Shown in pieces: positions 11,775 to 24,985 of a stretch of 64,000 bases of DNA. The DNA comes from Alopecurus myosuroides (taxonomy: Eukaryota; Streptophyta; Magnoliopsida; Poales; Poaceae), in NCBI GenBank assembly GCA_028641055.1, contig CM054060.1:296043480-296107479 (forward strand), written 5' to 3'. Made by a program: the position numbers and the translations under genes. A model generated the notes under the pieces. That model was not told where the DNA came from. It made no database searches and saw only the letters and a list, made by a program, of their open reading frames with translations. Each line of letters starts with the position of its first letter. Positions within the stretch are counted from its first letter, which is position 1.

Positions 11775-12085
11775 ACAGAAAGGAGCCGGATATTTCTAAT
11801 CGGAAATTTCCAGGGCAACCGGAATTTCCGGTTAGGAAGATCCCAGCCCAGTTTTGAGATAGAGATCAGCCGAAATTGTCCAGCCGGAAATTTCTGGAAC
11901 AACCGGAAATTCCGGTTGTGGAAGTTTGTGCTCAAAATTGCTAAGGACTGGAAGTTGAAGACGTACAAGTGAACCGGAAATTTCCGTATCAACCGGAATT
12001 TCTGGTTTAGGAGCCTGTTCGGGACAGAACCAACCGGATATTTCAAACAGGAATATTTGCGCCAACCGGAATTTCCGGTACAAGT
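11775..12085 (+). repeat. Array of CCGGAAATTTCCGG-type palindromes in the copia 5' LTR
   Basis: Around ten degenerate copies of a short palindrome, consensus AACCGGAAATTTCCGGTT, are spread over about 310 bases, in half-sites and full sites (for example accggaaatttccg near 11974 and aaccggaatttccggt near 12064). The array continues after the LARD insertion at about 18193-18210. It lies in the U3 part of the LTR, upstream of the TATA box at 18249. Confidence 0.75.
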
Positions 12086-12120
12086 CAACTCAGTTCGAAT
12101 CCAGATCTGAAAAACAGAGG

Positions 12121-15100
12121 TGTGGGGACCCCAGACTAGCAGTCCGAGACCTCCAGTATGCATACATTCATGATCCCATGACCAGTTAGTCGTGAACAAC
12201 ATACTCGAGTTGGCATTGCAGATTACAACATCCACTACACGATTACACGTCTTACACAACTGGTCACATGACTCAGTTGAAAACAACTGCCACGCAGGGC
12301 AGGAACATACACTAAAACAACGGAAGTATTCAAAACACACTCGTGGTAAAACCAAGTGATGCCTTGACTACCTACAGGCTACTGACTCGGAGACGTTCCT
12401 AGTTCACACAGTCGCCAGCGACACCATCTTGTTTAGGTTCTCCGGGCTTCTGCTCAAAGTCTGGCTAAGACAATAGCCAGGGACGAAACCATTGTGAGTA
12501 CATTGGAATGTACTCGCAAGACACCTCCAATGAAAGCTACACATGCAAGTATGCATATATATAGGTGGTAGGAAGGCTGTAATTAAGGTTCAACTAGCCA
12601 TGATGAACTTAAGACTCATCACAGTTGCACAAGTTTTAGTTTTTCTTCGTTGAAGAAGAAACTTCAAAATATATTTAATTTATCTTGTAGATATTGCATA
12701 TACACAAAGTTTTGATAAAGCATTCTAAATAAAAGAAAGTTTTTCTTTGCAAACTTCTTGGAAGAATCACCTCTTCAAAACCATCATTTTTCCCGTACCT
12801 CAAAGGTACAATCATTCCCTTTCCACGTACCTCCCAGGTACAATTCCAAAACAATTTCCAGCTTTTTGAAAACATTGACACAATGCTAGCTACATGGCCA
12901 TTCAACTGTACATATCCAAGGACGCGGCTATTCTGAATAGTTTTACTCTGCAGAGGTGTACACAATCCACAAGATCCAGTACATCCGCCGTGAACAACCA
13001 CGGACTGTCCAAGACAGTATGCAAACATCAGATAACTGGTCCTAACTATCCACTATGCAAGCACTAGTAAATGGCTACCTCTTCAACTAGGTTTGTTCTC
13101 CCCGGCACCGAGTGAGTCAGCCGTATCGATCCGGTTTCCCTTGACAACACACCGCCATGACAGGAGACCCAGCTGTTGCAACCGGTGGCGAACTTAATCC
13201 CCACACTCTGAATGTCCCATGTTTTCCTTCCTGGCGACAATTCGGTTCGAGGTACTCTAACCCCTATAGCACATTGAGGTAGACACGGACTAACACCGAC
13301 AAGCTTTTAGCTAGACCCCGTTCCCATATTGGGGTAATGTGGCAGCACGGCTTGGTTGTCCGGCGAAGACTAGGTTATGTGTCATTTTTTGGAAAACAAG
13401 TCGAAAACATTTCCTCCTTCCCAAACTTCCCTTGGACAAGGTCCCACCTTTCCTCGGGTTTTTCCAAAGCTTTTGTTTTTCCAAAACATCAAGTTAAAAT
13501 TTCCACTAAGAGACTTAGGTTGATTAAGTGATGATACTAAAATATCTAAAGGGCTTGGTAACAGCACGATTATATAGTGGATATAGCATAATATAAACAT
13601 GAAATAGATAGTGGTATAGTCCACTTAAAAGAGTAGTTTTTGAATCAAACTTTTGTAAAACTTCAGAAGTAAAACATGCATGATAGATAATGATAAGTAA
13701 AACAATAGAAAGCATTTAGAGTGTCTTGCCTTGGCACTGGTCTTGGTCTTTCTCTTGAAATAAACAAGAGTTACAATAAAAACCGCTCCGGGAAATAATA
13801 CCGTCTTCGTTATCTAACGTCGTAAACTCAAAAAGGAAAACACCCAATCAGAACCAAACAAAGGCAAGCACTTGACAAAAAGTAAACATACAGCAAGCAT
13901 TTCATCAAACAAGTACTCTCACAAACAATATTACTAGGGTGCACACCAACAAGCAAAACAGGCACAGACAATACACATGAATAACACTAGAATAGGTGCT
14001 ATGGATCCTCAACCAAAATGGCATGAGTCCAGTGGGTGTGCCACTCTCAACTAAGGTTAAATGAATCTTTGGTCATTCATGAGGATGAACAAAATAACAA
14101 GAAAACAAACTAGAAACAACTAGATATGCACAGGAAAATAGTAACAAGCAATACTACAAGCCTATAGTAACACATGCTTTTCTAAACATGGAGAAATAAT
14201 ATAACCAGTAGCTAAGAAACCTAATAACAGAGAAAAATCAATAACAAACATATCATGGCATCACTCAATTCATGAAAATAATCATGGAGCAAAACAACTA
14301 CTAAAACTAGACATGGAAAAAGGACTATTTAGACATGCAGGCATGCATAACCATAATAGATCATCAAACATGATTTATTCTAACATGATAGATCTATAAG
14401 ATGGCATAAAAATAACATATAAAACAATACCTAGACATGCTAGTAATATCAAAATAACAATCTAATCAATGCCTCAAAAATTAAGCATGCAAACAACAAC
14501 TTATGGCAGGAAATCATCTAAAACAAACATAGCATGACAATTTGATCTAGAGCTCACTCAAGCATGCAAGTATAATATGCTAGAATAACAGTAGCTATGC
14601 TATGGAAAACAATACTAAAGCATTTATTCAATTCATCATACCAATATGAAGAATAACATAATTTAACCTATTATCACTAGGAAAACAACCCTATGAGATT
14701 TAAACTATAACAAGCATGGTTTTCACACACAAACCCTATCATGATAGTGGAAAACTCAAGACACATCTTAAAAATGAATTAATACCCTACACATGCTAGG
14801 AATTAATTTTACATCAAAAACAATATAACACACAATTTAATAAAGGCATGACAATAATAGAAAGAAAAGGGCTATTTACTAAATAATGCACCAAGCCTAT
14901 TCTGTAACTTCTAAAATCATGAAAATCTAGTATAAGGTTCTACTAGTCATTATAAAACCAACACAAGTGGATTAACATCAAAATTCATCACCAATAAAAT
15001 TAAAAAATTCACAGAAGTGCTCTCTGGCCTAAAACAAACATGCATGTCATTTTCACACGACCACTCAAGTCAACACAAGGCCAACTGCAACAGATAGACA

Positions 15101-18100
15101 CTTTCAAGGGCTACTCAGAACAGTTGAGTTTTCCTGTTTTGGATACATAAAACTCAAGTTATTAAATAAAAGCTGTTAATGAGTGCTTCTTCCATTTATT
15201 TTATTTCTGCTAAAATATTGCACAAAACCCAGATCTACAAGTTGGAGATGGTTAAGTATTAGTATATCTACCTCTGTGATTTTTGTCTTGGCAAGATTTT
15301 CAATTTAACTATTTTAAAAAGGATTAAACCAGATCAGCAGAAATGGTTCTACAGGAAAAGGAAAAATCAACATGCCAAAAAAGAACAGAATGGGCCAGAT
15401 CTGTTCTTCGGAGGCAGAGCAGAGGCTCGATTCGGAGTTTTGGGCCAGCCCATAAATTTATCCCGCCTGCGAAAAAATCAAACCGCTGAAGAATGGGCCG
15501 GCCCGTCAGTGTCCTAGATAAGTGGCTTAAGATCTACCGCTGGATCCCAATCCAACGTCCAGGAACCGATCGTGACGGGCCAACCGTCGATGACCAACAG
15601 CTGCCGCTGCGTCCGCACCGGCCACCACAGCGTAGAGTGGAGCTCGCCTCCAGGGTCTCCCGTTGGCGCTTGGATGCGCGGAAAGCAGACGAGCTCCAAG
15701 GAGACAGTCCTAAGCCGGTGCTTTCATCGGTAAGTGCAGGGGATGCCTCCAGGAAGGGATTCCGCGAGGTCCCTTGGCCGGTGACCTTGGTCGAGGATGG
15801 CGACGAACCTGCGAGGGAATAGAGTGGAAACCGAGATGTCTCAATGTCATGTAGGAACAATAGGGGTCTAGGGAAAAAGAAATTAGGAGGAACCATATGC
15901 AGAGATGGACTGAATCAGCGTCGCGACGGGGTGCTCACCGGCGGTGAGTTCATGCACGATGCCATTGATTTATAGTGCGAGGGAGGGTGATTTTGCACTG
16001 GAGGTCGATTGAGATGGAGAGGAAGTGAGTTGACAAGGTCTCATCGGAATATATGGCTCGTAGAGGGTTCGCATCCGAGATCCGCGCCCGGCGTCCATGG
16101 TGAGCTCGGACATGCTGGCTTGAGCAAGAGAGGTCGAGCTCGTGCATGTCTAGGGGTGTGGGTACGATGAGGATATTCTAACGGAAGAGGAGATAGAGGG
16201 AGATATGGTCCATGGAGGAGGGGAGGTGAGTTCTCTCGGCGCTCACCCGAAGGTGTTCGATAGGTAAATGAGTGAGAAAGAGAGAGAGCTGGAGGAAATG
16301 GAGTTCACGAGCGCGCTCTAGGGAATCTTCTGAAGCTAGTAGACAATGTGGTTTCGACGGATGGAGGCATTGCTCGGCCAGCTCGGCCAACATTGGCATG
16401 CAAGGCTTGCCACCTTGTGATAACCAAGGAGAAAGGGACAATGATGAGCCAGGGGTGATTCACATGTGAGGCCAGGTGATAAGGAGTGCCAGGAAGAACG
16501 GGGACAGAAAATGGAGTGAGAGAAGTTCAAAGGAGGTGAGTTCTTGGTTTTGACCAGAAGGTGTTTGTGCTGGATTTCTTCAAAATTTTGAATATAACAC
16601 ATGTAATAAAACATGTATAGAATATATAGGATGGAAAACTGAGCTTATTAGTGGTGGTCTCAAAAGTTTTTGAAAACATACTTTTCACAAATTTTTGGAA
16701 TTTCAAAAATGGCAGAAACTGTTTTTAAATGTTTTCTTCAAAATTTTCAAAACAACTTGCAATTTTTTTGTATAAATAAGTCCCACATCACCATAGGCAT
16801 GTTGGGTAATTTTTCCAAGATTTTAGGAAATACTTTTCTTCACAAAATATTTAAAAGTCCTTTTCTGGCCTTTTGGAAAATGATAAATAGTAAAATGCTT
16901 TTAAAACAAATATTTTTGAGTTGGTATGAGAGAGTATATAATATAGGTCTCAAAAGTTATTTTTAATAAACAACTCTTTTGAAAATATTTGAGGCACCAA
17001 GTGGAAAAAGGGTGAAAACAGGAGGTTATTTAATAGGCTAAAAACCATGAGAGATAAATAATTAAATGGCCATTGAAAAATAAATGGACCACATGGATAT
17101 GATGTATAGGTCATGGAGATAACAAGGGTAGGTTCATTGGTCCTGAAAACAATAAGGAGTGATTTTGAGAAACATTGACAAAGTGCTTTATGATAAAGGA
17201 GATATGATCATTACTTTGGGGATGCCTTCAAAAGGACTTTGAAAGATGCTACCAAAGGGTTTCAATATCCATAATAACTTCTTGGATAGATGGTATAGAT
17301 ATTAAACATGGTATACATGAGGGTACATTGATGAATATAACCACATTTGCCATAAAGACATGTCTCCAAGGTTGGAAGTTTTTAAGAAGACAGAATATGA
17401 GATGGACACATGATGGAATCTGATGTAGGTGTTTGATCTTGCTCTTACTAGGCTTTATTTACTTAAAATAACACACATTCATAGGCAAACCAATATAATC
17501 ACTTTAATGCAAAGGTGAGGGAAGATAACACATAGAACAGGGAAAATAACAAGACACACAAGATCACTCAAACAACTGAGTTCTTCAATTCAATTTTCAG
17601 GTGTTTTTCTCAAGTGTTAGTTTTAGGTAGTGATCAAGACATACCATGACAAGAGGATTTTGTAAAGGGGTTCAGCTCAGAATTTTTTACTTCCAAAAGA
17701 ATATAATTGAGGTAAAACACAGGGGTAACATAGTCTCCTCTTATAGTTTTTGCAAAAGAAGGAAGTGAGAAGGAGTTTTTGAAATACTTGCAAAAACTTC
17801 TTGGTTAAAATTAGGTTGGAGATGATTAGTTCCAAAATACTTTTCATATAGTTTTGGGAATTATCTTTTGTTTTCTCAAAACTTGGCCTTTGGGTTTCTT
17901 CTATAATCAAAACATTTTCAAAAAGGGTTTTGTCAAAAGAGGGTCATGGATGTAGATGATAAGCTTTCTTGTCATGACTTGATCACGAGGGTTGGGTTTT
18001 AAGAAGGTTATGATCATTGGTTTTAATGTCAGGTGTTAACAAACACAAACACAACCACAAACAACAACCAAATAGAAATGAAAACACAAGCATAAGTCAA

Positions 18101-18186
18101 ACATATTAAAAAAAGTTTTTGTTGGCCCTGATTTTTGGGTTATTGAAAACAAGTTTTTCCTGTCTTCCAAAAATTGGGCTGTTACA
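12121..18186 (-). mobile_element. Solo LTR (6066 bp) of a LARD-type element
   Basis: The plus strand begins tgtggggaccccagac and ends aattgggctgttaca, with perfect TSDs AGAGG (12116-12120 and 18187-18191). The empty site is in the copia 3' LTR at 27648-27652. The ends and long segments of the interior, such as 12860-13400, match the LTRs of the tandem LARD at 28156-52927, so it is the same family but a clearly divergent subfamily. There is no internal domain, so it is a solo LTR left by LTR-LTR recombination. Orientation is minus by comparison with the tandem copy. The interior is AT-rich and without genes, apart from a GC-rich island around 15400-15850 whose ORFs (such as 15493-15822) show no recognisable motif. 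Confidence 0.85.
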
Positions 18187-18248
18187 AGAGGCCAACCGGA
18201 ATTTCCGGTATCTGTTTCCTGCTCAAACAACTCTATTTGAAGAGGGTG

Positions 18249-18256
18249 TATAAATA
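18249..18256 (+). promoter_or_regulatory. TATA box of the copia 5' LTR
   Basis: TATAAATA followed by CCCCTCCTC, in the same place as the 3' LTR copy at 27734-27741. The flanking inverted repeat is perfect in the 3' LTR but broken here (agagggtg in place of gaggaggg). Transcription would start about 30 bases downstream and run through the PBS at 18950. Confidence 0.65.
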
Positions 18257-18949
18257 CCCCTCCTCTTCCTCCTCGAGCTCCAGTTCGTCCATAACATTAA
18301 AGACCGTTTATTGATCTCATCAACTCCTCAATTACTCCCAATGCCTCCACCCAAACTTGTTGGTCTTCATAGGATTGAAGGAGAAGGCCCCGATCTACAT
18401 CTTCACCGATCCGTTCTTCATTTCCCCCTCATTCACTTGAGGGATTTGAGTCAAGGGTTGCCATTTGTGGAGAACCTAGACCTCTTCCTTCACTTGATGA
18501 TTCTTCGTGTTGGGAGCCCCCAATTTGGTTGTGGGTGTATGCCCCAAGATTGTTGTAAAGGATTCGATTCCCACCTCAATGGGGATCAATAGTGAAAGGT
18601 GGACTAGGCCTTTATGGCGTTGTTCATCGGAGAATAGGGTGATCCCTTTGTGGTGTTGAGTAGGCCTTTGTGGATAAACTCACACCCCTCCAACGAGACA
18701 TACTCCCTTAACAAGGAGGAACTCGGGAATACATCGTGTCTCCGCGTGCTTCCTATCATTTACCTCGTTCCCATCTCCTTTACTTGTGCTTGTATTGTAT
18801 TGTTGTTGTTCTTTTCATATAGGTAAATTCACCATAGTTGCATTATCTAGATAATTTACCTTTGTGTCAAGCCTTAATTTGAAGAAAAATTGAAATTGGT
18901 CGTAGAACCTATTCACCCCCCCTCCAGGTGACCATACTATCCGTTCAAT

Positions 18950-18962
18950 TGGTATCAGAGCC
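18950..18962 (+). other. Primer-binding site of the copia element, initiator tRNA-Met
   Basis: TGGTATCAGAGCC, the standard complement of the 3' end of initiator tRNA-Met, lies 2 bases after the 5' LTR end at 18947. It fixes the strand and the internal boundary. Confidence 0.92.
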
Positions 18963-19002
18963 CCAGCTCTTATTGTTGGGCTTAACCGCCTAAGAGTTTA
19001 GT

Positions 19003-20350
19003 ATGGATGGTGATATGGTTGTCACTGTTACCGTGGCACAAGTCACTATGGATGATCTCAAGGAATTGCAAAGTTCCTTGACCTCATCCGTGGAGGGCAA
19101 AATTGATGAGTTGCAAACTCTCATTTGGCAATTCATGAAATACAAGGAACCGGAGACATCCACTTCACCTCCTCCGGATGAAAATCCGGAGGGTGCCAAG
19201 AATGGAGATAATGGTGAACCACTTAAAGATGCTTTCGCTAAGAACTCCACCGATAAGGGTATGGAAGGAAAAAGAGATTACACCTCCGTTGAGGGGCACT
19301 ACTCTCCCGATCCTCCCATCCCGCATCCTCATATAATTCCTAGAGGATAACCTCCTAAACTTGATGCACATTCTTTTGGTGATTGGCAATATTACATGGA
19401 AACTCACTTAAACTCTTCTTGTATTGAGCTTTGGAGCGTCACTCGAGATGGATACAAGCCACATGACCCCAAGAACTTGACAAGAATAGAAGCCGTAGAT
19501 TGTCAACTCAACTACACCGCCTTGTCCATCATTCAACAAGCCGTGGGTCCAAACCACATGCATCATCTTCAAAATATTCCACCGCCAAGGAAACATGGGA
19601 CGCTCTTGTCGTCATGTTTGTGGGAAATGATAGCATGCAAATAAATAGGTATGATACCTTGAGAAATGAAGTCGAAGGATTCTATATGCATGATGGTTAG
19701 AACCATGAAGACGTGTATCGAAGGCTCAAGACACTTGCCACCACATTAAATAATGTTGGTGCCAAGTACATTGATGATTCTTGGATCAAGAAGAAGTACA
19801 TTAGTGCTCTCATGTCATTTGAGCCCACAGACTTGAAGAGCCTTCAAGGAAGACATGACTTTGCATCTTTGACCTCAAAAGAAGTGATGCAAGAAATTAG
19901 CTCCTTCCAAGTGCAAACTAAGAATGCTCTTGACAATCGAGCTAGAGCTATGGGAATGCACAAAGGAGCTTCTGTTGCTTTGAAGGCCAAGTTAGTGTCA
20001 AGGGAGGTTGAACATCAAGAAGCATGCATTGAAGACTTGGCCCTTTGAAAGATCAAGAATATGACTCCGTGCTCAACGATGTCACTGCTCTTGCCATGCA
20101 ATTTTTCTGGAAGAATCCTCCCAAGGAAAAGGCATATGTTGAGGAGAAGACCAAGTCTAGCTATGGCAAAGAGGGGACTCAAAAAGTGAGGTCTTGCTTA
20201 AATTGTCAAGACAAGCACCATTTCATTGCGGAGTGCCCCTATGAGAATAGGGAACATCATGGTGGAAAGCTTATTCGCAAGGACAAGTCAAAGGTTGCTT
20301 ACAAGAAACCTCATTTCAAGAATAAACCTTTCAACAAGAATTTTCCCACC
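19003..20350 (+). pseudogene. Copia gag (capsid and zinc knuckle), degenerate
   Basis: The frame opens at ATG 19003 (MDGDMVVTVTVAQVTMDDL), 41 bases past the PBS. It continues with a capsid of the copia UBN2/DUF4219 type (PPKLDAHSFGDWQYYMETHL, then MYRRLKTLATTLNNVG and SWIKKKYISALMSFEPTDLKSLQ). A CCHC zinc knuckle, CLNCQDKHHFIAEC, lies at about 20194-20235 with C-x2-C-x4-H-x4-C spacing. Stops at about 19348, 19698 and 20046, and frame changes near 19560, break it. The order capsid, knuckle, protease is normal for copia. Confidence 0.85.
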
Positions 20351-20499
20351 AAGTTTGTGCTAGTGACTCAAGAAGAGTATGATTCTGGAAGTGATGAAGA
20401 AGAAGCATCCACAAGTGAAGTGGCCTCTCTTGCTATTGCATCATCTACATCTTCCTCGTCTCTCTTCGAATCCCCCAATGAGAATCTTCCTCAACCTAA

Positions 20500-23400
20500 T
20501 GCCAAGTGCTTCATGGCTAAGGCCTCGAAGGACTATGCTTCCGGTGGGTCTAAATGGATAACTGATAGTGGATGCACTAGTCATATGACCGGAAGCAAAG
20601 AACTTGTGACGGAGTTGCGCCCAAATACAAATGATGCAACCGTAACTTATGGAGATAAGTACAAGTCTAAGGTAACGGGGTTTGGCAAGGTTGTGATTGC
20701 TCCTGATATCATTGTCATCGATGTCATGCTTGTTGAATCCCTTGATTACAATTTACTTTTAGTTAGTTCTTTAGAGAAGATGGGTTTCTCCGTCTTCTTT
20801 GATCATTATATTGTGGTCCTTTTGAGGAGCAAGACTCTTGACGTTGCATACGTGGTACGTGTCGAAAATGAGTTGTTTGTGGTGGACTTTTCCAAGTCTA
20901 CCAACTCTCAAGCAATGTGTCTTTTCGGAAAGGCGGACGTGGGGTGGTTGTGGCATCGCCGCTTATCCCATGTCAACATGAGAACTTTGCAAAGTCTTCA
21001 CAAAGGTATCCTAATTCTCGGACTAAAAGAAAATGTTTCATTTTCCAAAGATCGCTTTTTAGGTCGTGTGTTGAAGGAAATATGCATGATGCCGCCCATA
21101 AGGACAAGAATATTATTTCATCAAAGAGGATCTTGGAGCTTCTCCATGTTGATACATTTGGTGCCGTGCGGGAGGAAAGTATTGGAGTCAAGAAGTATTG
21201 TATGGTGATTGTCGAGGACTATTCAAGATACACTTGCATTTATTTCTTCAAGTCGAAGAGTGAGACCCAACAAATCATAATCGACTCCTCCAATCTAGTG
21301 CAACGTCAACACAATGTCCCAATGATGGCTATTAGGTGTGATAATGGCACCAAGTTCAAGAACTACACTTTGAATGAGTTCCTTAGTGAAGAGGGTATTC
21401 GTCATCAATATTCCGCCGCATATACCCCTCAACAAAATTGTGTAGCCGAAAGGAAAAAATCGAACTCTAATGGATATGGCAAGAACCATGTTGGCGGAGT
21501 ATTCTTCTCCCCAGTATTTATGGGCCGAGGCCATATCCACCGCATGCCACTCCTCCAACCGGCTCTACATCTGCAATGGCTTAGACAAGACTCCATATGA
21601 GATTCTCACCGGCAACAAACCCAACGTCTCCTACTTCCGTGTATTCAGTTGTAAGTGCCTCTATTTGATAAAGGGTGTTCGGTTGTCTAAATTCTAATCT
21701 AAAACTATTGAGGGTATATTTTTTGGTTATGGTGCCGAATCCCACACTTATAGAGTCTTTGACAAAACCTCACGGATAGTCACAGAATCTTGTAGTGTGG
21801 TTTTCGAAGAAAATGATGGCTGCCAAGTGGCGCAATTTCATGTTTCTAATGTACATGTTGAAATGCCTCAAGAAGCCATAGGAAGGATGGGTGTGGGATT
21901 TTTCCTCCCCATTGAGGGACACCTTATGAAAACTCGAGAAGAAATATGCTCTACTCAAGTGGAGCCCTCCTTTAAAATATAAGAACAAGCCAAGGATCCA
22001 AGTGATGCACCTACCCAAGAACAAGTTCAAGACCCTCCTCTTCTTGACCAAGTTACTATGCAATCAGCAACCACTCCCATCATTCAAGCTAGTCAAGGTC
22101 AAGGCCAAGATCAACCTTCTTCGTCCTCCTCTGCTCAAGTTGAAGCAAGTGTTGAGGTTGATGATCATGATGATGATCAAGGCCAACAAACCGGTCAAGG
22201 CGGGGACCCAAATGATCAAGATGATCAAGTGATCCCTCCTCGTGATAATGGAGAGATCGAAGCCCGTCATGCTAAGAGGGTTAGAAGGGCTTTTAAGCTT
22301 ATTGATGCATCCGATAACAAGGTCTTGGAAGATGTTAAAGCTAGTAGGTACACAAGGAGACAATTGGCTCACTTTAGTGAGCATCAAGCTCACATATCCA
22401 TGGTGGAACCAAGAAAAGTGTTTGAATCTCTTGAAGACTCCGATTGGTTGGAAGCTATGCATGATGAGCTCAATAACTTTGAGCATAATAAAGTTTGGAA
22501 GCTAGTTGAGAAACCCAAAGATTGCCACAATGTTATTGGCACTAAGTGGATATTCAAGAACAAGCAAGATCAGCATGGTATTGTCATAAGGAACAAGGCA
22601 AGATTGGTGGCTCAAGGCTACACTCAAGTGGAAGGCATTGACTTTGATGAAATCTATGCTCCCGTTGCTCTCCTTGAGTCCATCTCTATCCTTCTTACAT
22701 ATGCATATTTGCATAATTTCAAATTGCAACAAATGGATGTCAAAAGTGATTTTTCTAAATGGTCCATTGAAAGAGGAGGTATATGTTAAGAAACCTCCGG
22801 GGTTATGGAACCCCAACTTCCCTAACCATGTCTACAAGCTCGATAAGGCGCTCTATGGATTTAAACAAGCACCACGTGCGTGGTATGAGCACCTTAGAGA
22901 ATTATTGGAAGACTGTGGGTTTGAAGTTGGGAAGATTGACCCCACACTTTCCACAAAGAGGTTAAAGGGATATCTTTTCATATACCAACTCTATGTGGAC
23001 GATATTATCTTTGTCTCAACTTACCAAGCTTTTAATAATGAGTTCTCAAAGCTTACGACCGACAGGTTTGAGATGTCCATGATGGGAAAGTTTAAATTCT
23101 TCCTTGGCTTTGAGATCAAGCAATTGGCTCATGGGACCTTCATTTCTCAAGCCAAGTATACCCAAGACATGCTCAAGAGGTTTAATTTCCAAGGTGCAAT
23201 AGAGAAGCCATCTCCTATGCAAGTCAAATGCCACCTCAACCGCAATCCGGATGGTAAAGATGTGGACCAAAAGTTGTATCGTTCTATAAATTGGTTCTTT
23301 GATTTACCTTTGTTCATATAGGCCCGATATCATTTTGAGTGTAGGTGTGTGTGCAAGGTATCAAGCGGCTCCTAAGGAAAGCCACTTGGTGGTGGTCCAT

Positions 23401-23946
23401 AGGATCTTTCGGTATTTGGTTCATACCTCAAGGTTTGGTTTGTAGTACCCAAAGGGGGCACAATTTTCTCTCAAGGGCTACACAGACTTGGATTGGGCCG
23501 GTGATCAGGATGATAGGAAGTCTACTTTCGGGGCTTGCCAATTTTTGGGTAGGTCTTTGGTGAGTTGGTCTTCCAAGAACCAAAATTGTATATCTCTCTC
23601 CACCGCCGAAGTCGAGTATGTTTCGGTCGCTAGTGCTTGCGCCCAATTGATATGGATGAGGCAAACCCTCAAATAATATGATGTTCACTTGGATATGGTG
23701 TCTCTCATGTGTGACAATGAAAGTGCCATCAAGATCGCCTACAACCCTGTGCAACACACAAGGACGAAGCATATTGAGATTCGTCATCATTTCATCTGGG
23801 ATCATGTGGCAAGAGGTTATATTGAGCTAGCATATGTCCCCACCTAGGATAATCTCGCGGACATCTTTACGAAGCCACTTGATGATGCAAGATTCATGTT
23901 CTTGAGGAATGAGCTAAATATCATCGATTCTAGGAGCCTGACTTGA
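20500..23946 (+). pseudogene. Copia pol (protease, integrase, RT, RNase H), degenerate
   Basis: Domains in copia order. Protease: WITDSGCTSHMTG with the catalytic Asp codon at 20564. GAG-pre-integrase: LWHRRLSHVNM at about 20943. Integrase: HVDTFG (Asp at 21151), RCDNGT (Asp at 21340) and AERK (Glu at 21448), giving the D-D-35-E spacing; the usual PQQNGV reads PQQNCV. RT: GTKWIFKNK, KARLVAQGYTQ, then after a frameshift near 22755 LNGPLKEEVYVKKPPG, ALYGFKQAPRAWYE and the active-site YVDD at 22992. RNase H: DWAGDQDDRKSTFGACQFLG, ISLSTAEVEYVS, and ADIFTKPLD at the end. Frameshifts near 21010-21070, 21455, 22755 and 23330-23490, and stops such as those at 21697, 21980, 23674 and 23847, inactivate it. 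Confidence 0.9.
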
Positions 23947-24421
23947 GGATCTTGCACACACCCCTATAGTTGATAAGTGTTTGGGTTTAGGTGTAGGAAT
24001 GGGCATAGGAGGAGTGTTATCCTAACACATTGGGTTCTCCCTCCCCCCCCATTATGCCCAAAGCAAAAATTCATTGTCATCTCTCTTTTTCTAATGTTGA
24101 ATTGTGAGCTTCAATGTTGAGAATTGGCAATGCACCCAAGATATATCTTTGAGGTGGCATACCAACATTCTCTTACATGGTGGATTAGGCCACCAACCTC
24201 TTCCTTGTGAATAGTTGGATCTTAGTTGGGGTTTATTTGGATTTCATTTCATTTTCTCTCGTTTCCCCTTGCTAAGTGTTTTTGTAGGAAAATCTCACTC
24301 ACTTGGCCGTTTAGTTTGTTTCTTGCAAATGAGTGGGATAAGTACTAGTTTCAGTTTGGTGTTTCTATCCTAAGACTTCCTATCCCAAAACCAAACTCTA
24401 TCATGCATACAAGTCATTCCT
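23947..24421 (+). other. Spacer between pol and accessory ORF
   Basis: Non-coding. It has a C-rich run (ctccctcccccccc, about 24039-24052) and no recognisable feature. Confidence 0.55.
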
Positions 24422-24431
24422 TTGAAACTAG

Positions 24432-24985
24432 GAAGTTTCGGTTCAGAAGTCGACCGCAATTTCCGGTACAGTTTTGTACAGGAATCTCCAGGTGGACCCG
24501 GAATATCTGGTTCAAAATTGAACCGGAATATCCGGTCCGGCAAAATCCCCTCAAATCTGAGGAGCACAGGATGGAGTGGCACTTCTTGCCACTCGTCCCC
24601 AACCTCCTCCTCCTCCTCCAAAAAACACCGCCCCTCTGAATCTTGGCCTCCCGGGCTACTTCCTCCACAGGATTTGCAAGCTTTTGGCCGGATCTCGTGC
24701 TCCTACTCCTCGGGATCAATCTCATCCAAGCAATATCATCCATGGACGCGGGTAAATCTTTGTTTTTTGAATCTTGGGTGCCCTACCCCTACCCCCACTT
24801 GGATGTGTAATTTCTTGTGATTTCTTGGTAGTTGATATTCCCTAGGATCTCCAATGCATGCTAGAGACAATAGGTTAGCACCCCATCACTCTGATCTAGT
24901 TTTGAACCTAGGTGAAAAATCAATCTAGTGCTGGATTCGTGCAACCATAATATCCGGTTCAGAACTGAACCAGAATTTTCGGTTG
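24432..24985 (+). repeat. Internal copies of the CCGGAA/TTCCGG palindrome
   Basis: Two clusters, 24432-24540 (gcaatttccggta, acccggaatatctggt, gaaccggaatatccggtcc) and 24953-24985 (aatatccggttcagaactgaacc, ttttcggttg), repeat the palindromic unit of the LTR. Between them is ordinary sequence, including the candidate first exon of the accessory ORF. They show that the unit is not confined to the LTR. Confidence 0.65.

Larger units (their letters stand above)
4853..18947 (+). repeat. 5' LTR of the copia element, in three pieces
   Basis: Pieces are 4853-4966, 11739-12120 and 18192-18947, about 1.25 kb in all once the insertions and their duplicated target bases are removed. The pieces align end to end with the 3' LTR (27156-28155 plus 52933-53209). 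At the second junction the 5' copy lacks about 27 bases present at 27653-27679, in an area of inverted repeats. The segment 18661-18679 (taggcctttgtggataaac) is the empty site corresponding to the tandem LARD insertion in the 3' LTR. Confidence 0.88.

Noticed and set aside
11735..12355. 206-codon minus-strand ORF
   Set aside because: It crosses the junction between the copia LTR and the LARD solo LTR and reads through the palindrome array; no motifs.
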